DNA from: Bacillota bacterium | GTDB taxonomy: Bacteria > Bacillota > Clostridia > Acetivibrionales > DSM-1351 | NCBI GenBank assembly: GCA_023436485.1 | Contig: JAEZIU010000335.1 | Location: forward strand, 1 to 13,020 | Reading direction: 5' to 3' | DNA: 13,020 nt | Shown here: in pieces, positions 7,324-13,020 of the stretch | Position numbering within the stretch: position 1 is the first letter of the stretch | Layout: the number at the start of each line of letters is the position of its first letter | Notes under the pieces: generated by a model | Databases searched by the model: none | Told to the model about the DNA's origin: nothing | Seen by the model: only the letters and a program-made list of their open reading frames with translations | Made by a program: the position numbers and the translations under genes

Positions 7324-8568
7324 ATGATTGGGAAAAATTCCAGACGCCAGATAGCTTATATAAGTATTCTTGGTACGACACAGCTTCATTTAAGAAATCC
7401 GTATATTATAGCCTGGTGGTCAGCGGCATTCCCGGGTATGGGCCATTTACTGCTATCAAAATACCTTCGAGGATTCCTTTTGTTTATATTTGAAATTATA
7501 GTAAACCTAAAAGCTCATATTAATACAGCTATATTTTACTCATTTACAGGAAGGTTTGAGTCAGCAAAGAGTATTTTGGATAAAAAATGGTTAATTCTCT
7601 ACTGTTCATTATATATATTTGCAGTGTGGGACAGTTATCGGACAACAGTTGATATCAATAACAATTATATTCTTGCGGCAAGAGAAGATTCTCAAATTAG
7701 TAATTTTAAACTCAGCAGTTTGGAATTCAATTACCTGGATAAAAGGTCACCGTTGGTTTCTGCAATCTGGTCCTTGCTTATGCCGGGAACTGGTCAACTT
7801 TATATTCACCGTATTGTTATGGCAGCCTTTTTAATTATCTGGTGGGTAGCCGTTATATATTTATCAAATGTACTTCCGGCTATACATTATACTTTTACGG
7901 GGAATTTTGAAAAGGTAACGCCGGCAATTAACCTTCATTGGGCCTTAAATATTTCGTCAGTATACCTGTTTGCGATGTATGACGCGTATACAAACACCGT
8001 AGAGAATAATAAGCTGTTTGATTGGGAGCAAGCAAAGTTTTTACTAAGAGAATATCAGAGAAAAAATTTTAATTTGCCAAGTAAAAAAAAGTATTTCAGA
8101 GGTGACATAATGCACATTGTTGCTACATTTGAACATTCCATATATCTGGAAAAAGCTATTACTGAAATTGAAATGCGTGGAGTTCCAAAAGAAGACATAC
8201 TTGCAGTACCAATGGATAAAAGGGACGAAAAGAGAAAGGTATTTGATTCTATACATGAGTCTGACGGACTTAGTTTGATTGATTTGGGTGCCATATTGGG
8301 CACCGTATTTATGCTCATGGGCACAATTTATGGATTTTTACTTAGATGGGGTCCAATAATTTGGGGGCTGGTAGGGTTAGTAGCCGGCTTTATTACGGGC
8401 CTGGTAATTAAGCTGATAATAACTAAAAAATATACAGATAGACCTGAAAATAAAAAATCTACAGAGGTTGTACTAATCATTAAGTGCCAGGAGGGTAAGT
8501 CCGACATGGTGAAAAAAGTATTCTGGAATAATCATGCACTTGGTATTAGTAATATTAAATTTGAATAA
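7324..8568 (+). CDS. Unrecognised membrane protein: duplicated TM domain plus split alpha/beta-TM domain
   Basis: I do not recognise a named family for this 414-residue protein. The ATG at 7324 follows AAAGGAG by 5 bases; an upstream ATG at 7297 lacks such a site. Residues about 25-115 and 142-232 are two copies of one membrane module. Both run N/S-P-x(4)-W, P-G-x-G, a hydrophobic helix pair, then AI-x-Y-FTG-F, a second helix, and W/Y-D-x-Y-x-TV-x-NN. The WS/PGxGxL start resembles small TM modules found in pilin-less or TM2-like proteins, but the match is loose. From residue 263 a different domain begins, MHIVATFEHSIYLEKAI (beta-alpha). It is interrupted by a Gly-rich hydrophobic hairpin (about 305-352) and resumes with a beta-alpha-beta segment (TEVVLIIKCQEG). 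That second part looks like a ferredoxin-like fold split by two membrane helices. The role is unknown; the neighbours do not suggest one. Confidence 0.8.
   Translation: MIGKNSRRQIAYISILGTTQLHLRNPYIIAWWSAAFPGMGHLLLSKYLRGFLLFIFEIIVNLKAHINTAIFYSFTGRFESAKSILDKKWLILYCSLYIFAVWDSYRTTVDINNNYILAAREDSQISNFKLSSLEFNYLDKRSPLVSAIWSLLMPGTGQLYIHRIVMAAFLIIWWVAVIYLSNVLPAIHYTFTGNFEKVTPAINLHWALNISSVYLFAMYDAYTNTVENNKLFDWEQAKFLLREYQRKNFNLPSKKKYFRGDIMHIVATFEHSIYLEKAITEIEMRGVPKEDILAVPMDKRDEKRKVFDSIHESDGLSLIDLGAILGTVFMLMGTIYGFLLRWGPIIWGLVGLVAGFITGLVIKLIITKKYTDRPENKKSTEVVLIIKCQEGKSDMVKKVFWNNHALGISNIKFE
8098..8112 (+). promoter_or_regulatory. Strong internal ribosome site and ATG within the membrane protein gene
   Basis: AGAGGTGA (8098-8105) lies just before an in-frame ATG at 8110, exactly where the C-terminal domain begins (residue 263, MHIVATFEH). 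Initiation here would yield a separate 152-residue protein. It may be a second start, or a relic of two genes that fused. The match and spacing are visible; use is not shown. Confidence 0.5.
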
Positions 8569-8626
8569 TTTTAAGAGTAAAATGTTAAGAATTTAAAATT
8601 TGTTTAAAAATAATTTAATATAATTA

Positions 8627-8635
8627 TGATATAAT
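8627..8635 (+). promoter_or_regulatory. Possible extended -10 promoter
   Basis: TGATATAAT is a perfect extended -10 (TGn plus TATAAT) in a very A/T-rich spacer. It lies 45 bases before the small ORF that starts at 8680. No -35 hexamer at a normal distance is visible; extended -10 promoters can do without one. It could drive the small ORF and the YitT-family gene behind it. Confidence 0.45.
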
Positions 8636-8679
8636 AAATTAAAGTTCAAAAAAATAGAAACAAATGAAAGGATAATTAT

Positions 8680-9036
8680 TTGGTGAAAAAGGGAACCGGG
8701 AGAACTGCATTAATTATACTTATTATTAGTTTCATAGTACAATTAATTCCTAACGTTATTTACATTAATAAAAAATTTCCATTCCATTCTTATAATCAAA
8801 TAATACCTAAAAACCTTTATATTTGTAATCACGTAATTAATAGAAGAAATGAAAACTATTCAAATCCGAAAAATTCAATTTTAGTCAGTACCTTAAATAA
8901 TAATATTGTGATGTTTACTTCTTATTTCATAACAAAACAATTACAACATAACAAGCCATTTGATCATCGAAAAAGCATAAGACAGACAATTCCTAATTAT
9001 TTTCACGGGAGTAACAATAAGCATCCTTCTATATAG
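8680..9036 (+). CDS. Doubtful AT-rich small ORF with N-terminal membrane/signal segment
   Basis: This ORF of 118 residues has a TTG start 7 bases after GAAAGGA; GTG at 8683 is an alternative. Residues 9-27 (TALIILIISFIVQLIPNVI) are a plausible membrane anchor or signal after a basic start. The rest is rich in Asn, Ile, Lys, Ser and His and matches no family I know. A ribosome site and a possible promoter upstream favour translation. The very A/T-rich body and lack of domain pattern favour either a fast-evolving orphan or the 5' remnant of a decayed gene whose downstream frame has drifted. It lies 39 bp before the YitT-family gene. Confidence 0.35.
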   Translation: MVKKGTGRTALIILIISFIVQLIPNVIYINKKFPFHSYNQIIPKNLYICNHVINRRNENYSNPKNSILVSTLNNNIVMFTSYFITKQLQHNKPFDHRKSIRQTIPNYFHGSNNKHPSI

Positions 9037-9075
9037 GGCTAGCATAATAAATAAATCAACTATAGGGGTGAGTCA

Positions 9076-9933
9076 ATGACAAGAAAAAATCATATAAAAA
9101 GAGAAATAGTAAGATATATATTTCTATTTATCGGCTCGGTTTTAGCAGCTACTGGATTGGAAATATTCCTAATACCAAATAACATCATTGACGGTGGAAT
9201 TGTAGGTATATCAATAATAACAAGTTATCTGACCAAGTTGCCGGTGAGTATATTTATAATAGTATTTAATATACCATTTCTGTTTCTTGGATATAAACAG
9301 ATAGGAAAAACTTTTGTTTTTTCATCAGTATTCTCAGTTGTATCGTTTTCCTTCTGGGTGTCAGTATTTCATCCGATACCTGTGCTAACAAATGATATTT
9401 TGCTTGCTTCGGTTTTCGGAGGTATTGTACTGGGAATAGGGGTAGGTATAATTATACGCTATGGCGGGTCTCTTGACGGTACTGAAATGGTGGCAATCAT
9501 TATTAATAAACGTACATCCTTTTCAGTAGGAGAAATGGTTATGTTCTTTAATATTTTTATTTTAAGCAGTGCAGGTCTGGTGTTTGGATGGGATCATGCT
9601 ATGTATTCGCTTATTGCCTACTTTATCGCTTTTAAAGTTATAGACGTTACAATAGAAGGATTGGATGAAACAAAGGCAGCTTTTATAATATCAGAAAGCG
9701 GTGAAGAAATTGCCAAGGCAATTACAGCCCGACTTGGAAGAGGAGTTACGTTTCTTGATGGAAAAGGCGGCTTTTCAAAAAATGAAAAAACAATACTGTA
9801 CTCGGTTGTCACAAGGCTTGAGCTGTCGAAGCTTAAATCAATTATATATGATAAAGATGAAAATGCTTTTGTTACTATAAACGATGTGTCAGAAGTAATG
9901 GGAGGAAAGCACAAAAAACGGGCTATCCATTAA
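9076..9933 (+). CDS. YitT-family membrane protein (DUF161 + DUF2179)
   Basis: This is a 285-residue integral membrane protein of the YitT family. After a basic N-terminus, hydrophobic helices run from about residue 12 to 195. They carry the family-typical GLEIFLIPNNIIDGGIVGIS and IRYGGSLDGTEMVAIIIN stretches. The soluble C-terminal DUF2179 domain (about 205-275) contains GRGVTFLDGKGGFS and ends VSEVMGGKHKK. Length and order match the family, which is widespread in Firmicutes; no transport substrate is firmly established. The ATG follows AGGGGTGA. No terminator separates it from the small ORF upstream, and no clear terminator follows it. The next gene has its own predicted promoter about 10 bp after this stop. 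Confidence 0.9.
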   Translation: MTRKNHIKREIVRYIFLFIGSVLAATGLEIFLIPNNIIDGGIVGISIITSYLTKLPVSIFIIVFNIPFLFLGYKQIGKTFVFSSVFSVVSFSFWVSVFHPIPVLTNDILLASVFGGIVLGIGVGIIIRYGGSLDGTEMVAIIINKRTSFSVGEMVMFFNIFILSSAGLVFGWDHAMYSLIAYFIAFKVIDVTIEGLDETKAAFIISESGEEIAKAITARLGRGVTFLDGKGGFSKNEKTILYSVVTRLELSKLKSIIYDKDENAFVTINDVSEVMGGKHKKRAIH

Positions 9934-9944
9934 AATAACAGGTA

Positions 9945-9973
9945 TCGACTTAAAAGTAATTAAATGGTAAAAT
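9945..9973 (+). promoter_or_regulatory. Sigma-A-like promoter for the patatin gene
   Basis: TCGACT (9945-9950), a 17-base spacer and TAAAAT (9968-9973) make a reasonable sigma-A promoter 60 bases upstream of the patatin-like start. It begins just after the YitT stop, suggesting the patatin gene is a separate transcription unit. Confidence 0.5.
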
Positions 9974-10033
9974 AGCTATATTAAACTTGACTTATCAAGA
10001 AAAATTAATAACGAATAAAGGGGTTGTTTTACC

Positions 10034-11020
10034 ATGAAAACCATCAAGGTGCTTTCAATTGACGGGGGCGGTATCAGAGGACTTATTCCGGCTATGATTC
10101 TTGCCAAAATAGAAGAAATGACAGCTAAACCAATTTGCCAGTTGTTTGACTTAATTTCAGGAACTTCAACAGGTGGAATACTGTCACTCATGCTAACAGT
10201 GCCGTCAAAGGAGAATAACGGTACGCCTGCTTATACGGCCAATGACCTTATCAAGTTATATACTGAAAACGGTAAGAAAATATTCTCAAGCAGTATATTT
10301 CATAAAATTGTCTCTATGGATGGCATATCAGAAGAAAAATATCCCGCCACAGGAATAGAGTCTGTTTTAAAGGAATACTTTGGAGATGTAAAGCTTTCTG
10401 AAGCCTTGACAGATATAATTGTTCCGTCATATGAACTGAGTCTTAGAGAACCTTATTTCTTTAAAAGTACACATGCTAAGGATGAAAGCAGGATAAATAA
10501 AGATTTTTGCATGTGGCAGGTGGCAAGAGCTACATCTGCAGCACCTACATACTTTGAGCCATATAAGCTTGAAATCGGCCAAAAAGACGGTGCAGATTAT
10601 TATACTATGATTGACGGCGGCGTATTTGCAAACAATCCGGGCATGTGTGCTTTTGCAGAGTCGAGAGTACTTTATAAGGATAATCCGGACATACTAATGC
10701 TTTCACTTGGAACGGGGGAACTTAACCGTTGCATACCTTATAATGAAGCAAAGGACTGGGGCCTTATGAAATGGGCAAAACCAATCCTGAGTACAGTATT
10801 TAGCGGGGTGAGTGAAACAGTTGATTTCCAACTCAGTCAGATATTAACGGATAACAGGTACTACAGGATGCAGGCCAGTCTTGCACAGCTTGGAAGTGAT
10901 GCTATGGATGATGCCAGTGAGGAAAACATACATGAACTGAAACTTCTTAGCCTTAGTTTAATTGATGAGTGGCTGAGAAATGGAAAATTAGAAAAACTGT
11001 GTAAGCAGCTTACTGAATAG
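10034..11020 (+). CDS. Patatin-like phospholipase / lipid acyl hydrolase
   Basis: This 328-residue protein belongs to the patatin-like family of Ser-Asp dyad lipid acyl hydrolases. All key parts are present. The oxyanion-hole loop is DGGGIRG at 10-16. The nucleophile elbow is GTSTG with Ser45. The catalytic Asp194 is in DGGVFANNP, and the family segment RATSAAPTYFEPY precedes it. There is no signal peptide or membrane helix, so it should act in the cytoplasm, probably on membrane phospholipid or another acyl ester. The ATG follows AAAGGGG by 10 bases. A terminator follows directly. Relatives include CapV effectors of CBASS defence, but no nucleotide cyclase or other partner lies in the window. 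A housekeeping lipid role is therefore equally likely. Family assignment is firm; substrate is unknown. Confidence 0.92.
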   Translation: MKTIKVLSIDGGGIRGLIPAMILAKIEEMTAKPICQLFDLISGTSTGGILSLMLTVPSKENNGTPAYTANDLIKLYTENGKKIFSSSIFHKIVSMDGISEEKYPATGIESVLKEYFGDVKLSEALTDIIVPSYELSLREPYFFKSTHAKDESRINKDFCMWQVARATSAAPTYFEPYKLEIGQKDGADYYTMIDGGVFANNPGMCAFAESRVLYKDNPDILMLSLGTGELNRCIPYNEAKDWGLMKWAKPILSTVFSGVSETVDFQLSQILTDNRYYRMQASLAQLGSDAMDDASEENIHELKLLSLSLIDEWLRNGKLEKLCKQLTE

Positions 11021-11028
11021 TAAGGCAT

Positions 11029-11075
11029 AAAAAAAGTACGGTTACTCTTATTGAAGGGCAACCGTACTTTTTTTT
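11029..11075. terminator. Bidirectional terminator between convergent genes
   Basis: AAAAAAAGTACGGTT (11029-11043) pairs with its complement at 11060-11074, giving GTACGGTT/AACCGTAC with A/T flanks. A weaker inner stem, CTCTT/AAGGG, lies inside. Poly-T follows on the + strand and poly-T on the - strand also results. It sits between the patatin stop and the stalk-protein stop, which are 56 bp apart, and serves both. Confidence 0.92.
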
Positions 11076-11076
11076 A

Positions 11077-12420
11077 TTAATGATTCATCTTTTTAAAACC
11101 TTTTGATTGTAAAGCGGCTTCCAAAGTCTTTCTATCAAATACAATCTGATTTAGTGATATAATGTCCCCATCAAAATTAATGGTTTTTATATACTGAAAT
11201 TGTATACCGGATGATGATTGATATAGCTTTCCGGGTTCGAAAGACGATGAAGGGGAATTATCAATAGTATATTTCAATCCTGTAATACGTTGAGTTAGCT
11301 CAATAGTTTTGCCATTCCACCACGAAGTAATATTATATTCATCACTTAAATCATCTTCACTTATCCACTGCTCTCGAAATTTAAGATACTTATCATTAGA
11401 ATGTTGATTGTCTTGATTATTACTATCATATGGTTTTTGATCTGAACTACCTAATGGCCCTTCAGAATATTCTGTAATTCCATCCGGGTCTATAGGCTCA
11501 GGTTCGGGTAGTTCACCGATTATTTTAATTTCGTCAGTATTAAAAGTGTTTGTAATGCCCCTCTCCTTTTCAATAAATCTTTCTACAATTTTGGATGCAT
11601 CCTCGGAGACACTCTGATAAAACAACCAATCATAATAAACCTTCCCAAAGGTCTTTGCCAGCCAATCCAATGAGTAACTGCCGTCATTGACCAAACTACT
11701 TAATTTTGAAGTACCGGAAAAGAAACTATATATATCAGTCCTTTTGCTTTTAAAGGTTCTCCCGTTATACTTCCATGTAATAATCTGATTTAGATTTGCT
11801 TTGTCTACAGTTACTGTTTTAAAAGATATAATTTGTCCTTTGGAGGAATCAATAAAATAGATTGAGAATTTAGATTCATAGGGATACCCTTTCAACTGTT
11901 GGTAGCCCTTATACTTGCCCGTACCATTGACAGCATATAAATTATTAATATCTACAAGTGTGCCATTATAGTATAAATAAATATCACTTGAAAGTTCTGA
12001 TTTCCCAATGAGAATCCGTGAATTTAAGGAATCCCACTTAACACTTATTCCAACAGCTTGAGGTAAGAATTTATAAGGTACCATTACAATATTTTTAACA
12101 ATTGCCGGAGCCATTTCTATAGTTTTTTGCTTTTTATTTACATAAGCTTTTGTAGTGCCTACAGTTACTGAAATAGTGTATTTTTCATTTTTAACAGTAG
12201 CTTTCTTTAATTTAGTATCAAAAGAGTATTTTAGTCCCAGAGCTTCTGAAACATTTTTTAAGGGCACTAAAATGTTTCCGCTTTTAGATATAGGCTGAAC
12301 GGGCAAAGTCAGTAAATCTTCATAAACATAGACCTTAATAGGCGAAGCTGCTACAACGTTTAAATTCAGCATAAATGTAAGAATAAAACCTGCAATAACT
12401 AAAGAAATAATCTTTCTCAT
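11077..12420 (-). CDS. Secreted protein with copper amine oxidase N-terminal-like (stalk) domain
   Basis: This is a 447-residue exported protein. The start at 12420 follows AAAGGAGA with a good gap. A signal peptide (MRKIISLVIAGFILTF) ends near VVA-AS, after residue 24. Residues about 27-140 match the copper amine oxidase N-terminal-like domain common in secreted clostridial and Paenibacillus proteins. Markers are ILVPLKNVSEALGLKYSFD, TVTVGT-type strands, MVPYKFLPQAVGISVKWD and RILIG. The middle (about 145-295) is Lys/Tyr/Ser-rich and unrecognised. A Pro/Glu/Asp then Ser/Asn/Gln-rich linker (about 300-340) leads to a C-terminal segment of about 105 residues containing WWNGKTIEL. The name reflects fold similarity only; no copper or amine oxidase catalytic domain is present. 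It is probably a cell-surface protein of unknown role. Confidence 0.85.
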   Translation of the reverse strand: MRKIISLVIAGFILTFMLNLNVVAASPIKVYVYEDLLTLPVQPISKSGNILVPLKNVSEALGLKYSFDTKLKKATVKNEKYTISVTVGTTKAYVNKKQKTIEMAPAIVKNIVMVPYKFLPQAVGISVKWDSLNSRILIGKSELSSDIYLYYNGTLVDINNLYAVNGTGKYKGYQQLKGYPYESKFSIYFIDSSKGQIISFKTVTVDKANLNQIITWKYNGRTFKSKRTDIYSFFSGTSKLSSLVNDGSYSLDWLAKTFGKVYYDWLFYQSVSEDASKIVERFIEKERGITNTFNTDEIKIIGELPEPEPIDPDGITEYSEGPLGSSDQKPYDSNNQDNQHSNDKYLKFREQWISEDDLSDEYNITSWWNGKTIELTQRITGLKYTIDNSPSSSFEPGKLYQSSSGIQFQYIKTINFDGDIISLNQIVFDRKTLEAALQSKGFKKMNH

Positions 12421-12466
12421 TTTTCATTATCTCCTTTTCTAAAACTTTGAACTGTCTAATACATAA

Positions 12467-12495
12467 ATTATAGGATAATTACCAGCTAGTTACAA
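12467..12495 (-). promoter_or_regulatory. Sigma-A promoter of the stalk-domain gene
   Basis: Read on the - strand, TTGTAA (12495-12490), a 17-base spacer and a perfect TATAAT (12472-12467) lie 46 bases before the start codon. It diverges from the rRNA promoter array. Confidence 0.75.
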
Positions 12496-12628
12496 GTTTT
12501 TACAGATATGGCTTATTCAAATTAGAAACAAGAAAAGTGTATTTGGGTGTTACAATTAGAATCCTGATGAATAATATAGAATAAAGTGGGTAAATTAAAT
12601 TATAGGCTTATCAAGACAAAGTTATGGG

Positions 12629-12657
12629 TTGATAAGAAAGTATGGCGGTGCTATACT
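12629..12657 (+). promoter_or_regulatory. rrn promoter P1 (most upstream)
   Basis: TTGATA (12629-12634), a 17-base spacer and TATACT (12652-12657). Four bases later comes AAGCTG, then a stem CTGTC/GACAG at 12665-12680. A/T-rich sequence upstream could serve as an UP element. The bases between this promoter and 12496 hold nothing else I can recognise. Confidence 0.75.
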
Positions 12658-12738
12658 AACCAAGCTGTCTCGAACGACAGTGTTAATTTAATTAAAAGAA
12701 GTTATTGTACTTACCGAAAATTGGATTGAAGTTGTGTG

Positions 12739-12767
12739 TTGACACAAAAGTAATGGCGTGTTAACAT
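12739..12767 (+). promoter_or_regulatory. rrn promoter P2
   Basis: A perfect TTGACA (12739-12744), a 17-base spacer and TAACAT (12762-12767). Again AAGCTG follows after four bases, with a hairpin GCTGTC-TCG-GACGGC at 12774-12788. Confidence 0.75.
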
Positions 12768-12848
12768 GAGTAAGCTGTCTCGGACGGCAATACTTTAAAC
12801 AGGTCAAGGTAATAACAAATTACCAAAAACTGAAAGTTAAAAAAAGTG

Positions 12849-12877
12849 TTGACAACAAGATAGTAAAGTGTTAGTAT
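12849..12877 (+). promoter_or_regulatory. rrn promoter P3 (closest to the rRNA genes)
   Basis: A perfect TTGACA (12849-12854), a 17-base spacer and TAGTAT (12872-12877), then four bases and AAGCTG as in the other two. An overlapping TATAAT at 12875-12880 would need a 20-base spacer, so the first reading is preferred. Confidence 0.8.
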
Positions 12878-12883
12878 AATTAA

Positions 12884-13020
12884 GCTGCTTGCAACAAACA
12901 AACAGCAAGAACCTTACAAAGCAGTCGTAAGAAGGCTTTATGGACTTTGAAAAGTAAACAGTGATAAACATGTAAAGGAACTCGAAAAAATTCCGAAATC
13001 GTAAAACGATTTCAAAATTG
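12884..13020 (+). other. Leader of a ribosomal RNA operon (16S gene lies beyond the window)
   Basis: Downstream of P3 there is no ORF. The segment GACTTTGAAAAGTAAACAG (12943-12961) resembles Firmicutes boxA antitermination sites, and the text through GTGATAAACATGTAAAGGAACTCG matches my memory of clostridial pre-16S leaders. Visible stems are CTTAC/GTAAG (12913-12917 with 12927-12931) and a perfect GAAATCG-TAAAA-CGATTTC (12995-13013). Together with three strong tandem promoters this indicates an rrn operon transcribed rightward. The mature 16S start was not seen. Confidence 0.8.

Larger units (their letters stand above)
12629..12909 (+). repeat. Three tandem 110-bp promoter units (third partial)
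   Basis: The -35 elements begin at 12629, 12739 and 12849 and the -10 elements at 12652, 12762 and 12872, a period of exactly 110 bp. Units also share AAGCTG after the -10. Units 1 and 2 share TCTCG-ACG-CA and, near their 3' ends, TTACC-AAAA followed by GAAGTT or AAAGTT. This suggests duplication of a whole promoter unit, with the third diverging after AAGCTG. Confidence 0.75.

Noticed and set aside
10034..11020. CBASS defence system based on the patatin-like gene
   Set aside because: No cyclase, Cap2/Cap3 or other defence gene is present on either side within the window.
12629..12909. Repeats considered as a CRISPR array or transposon end
   Set aside because: The units are diverged 110-bp promoter copies with no short identical repeats, no spacers, and no terminal inverted repeats.

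Overview
The window looks like chromosomal DNA of a mesophilic cellulolytic clostridium of the Ruminiclostridium type (R. cellulolyticum, R. papyrosolvens, C. josui and relatives). The evidence is low G+C content, strong GGAGG-type ribosome sites, and three type I dockerins. Both calcium-binding repeats of each dockerin carry Asp-Ala-Leu/Ile-Asp at the recognition positions, which is the pattern known for R. cellulolyticum rather than the Ser-Thr of C. thermocellum. The species is inferred from these traits and not proven.

Positions 1-6960 are the 3' part of a plant-polysaccharide operon on the + strand. It holds the end of a secreted GH26 beta-mannanase with dockerin, a GH9-CBM3c-dockerin cellulase, and an Ig-like/GH9/dockerin cellulase. 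A close paralogue of that third enzyme follows, but it has no signal peptide and no dockerin. The first three products should be secreted and mounted on a scaffoldin. The fourth, as encoded, should stay in the cytoplasm. The spacers before the third and fourth genes hold stem-loops of the kind linked to RNA processing and stabilisation in cellulosomal operons. A strong bidirectional terminator closes the operon.

Positions 6961-11020 are an unrelated accessory stretch. It holds a small DUF1657 (spore-associated family) gene on the - strand. On the + strand follow an unrecognised multidomain membrane protein with an internal tandem duplication, a doubtful AT-rich small ORF, a YitT-family membrane protein, and a patatin-like lipid acyl hydrolase with its own predicted promoter. 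A bidirectional terminator separates the patatin gene from a convergent gene on the - strand, a secreted protein with a copper amine oxidase N-terminal-like (stalk) domain, which has a good sigma-A promoter.

Positions 12421-13020 contain no protein gene. They hold the divergent stalk-protein promoter and then the promoter/leader region of what is almost certainly a ribosomal RNA operon running rightward out of the window. Three tandem sigma-A promoters are spaced exactly 110 bp apart, each followed by the same AAGCTG initial transcribed motif. A boxA-like leader and a hairpin follow. The 16S gene itself is not in the window.

No complete new system is apparent. The most unusual items are the cytosolic GH9 paralogue with a possible out-of-frame dockerin remnant and a changed active-site HxR motif, the duplicated membrane protein with a strong internal start site, and the 110-bp periodic promoter array.
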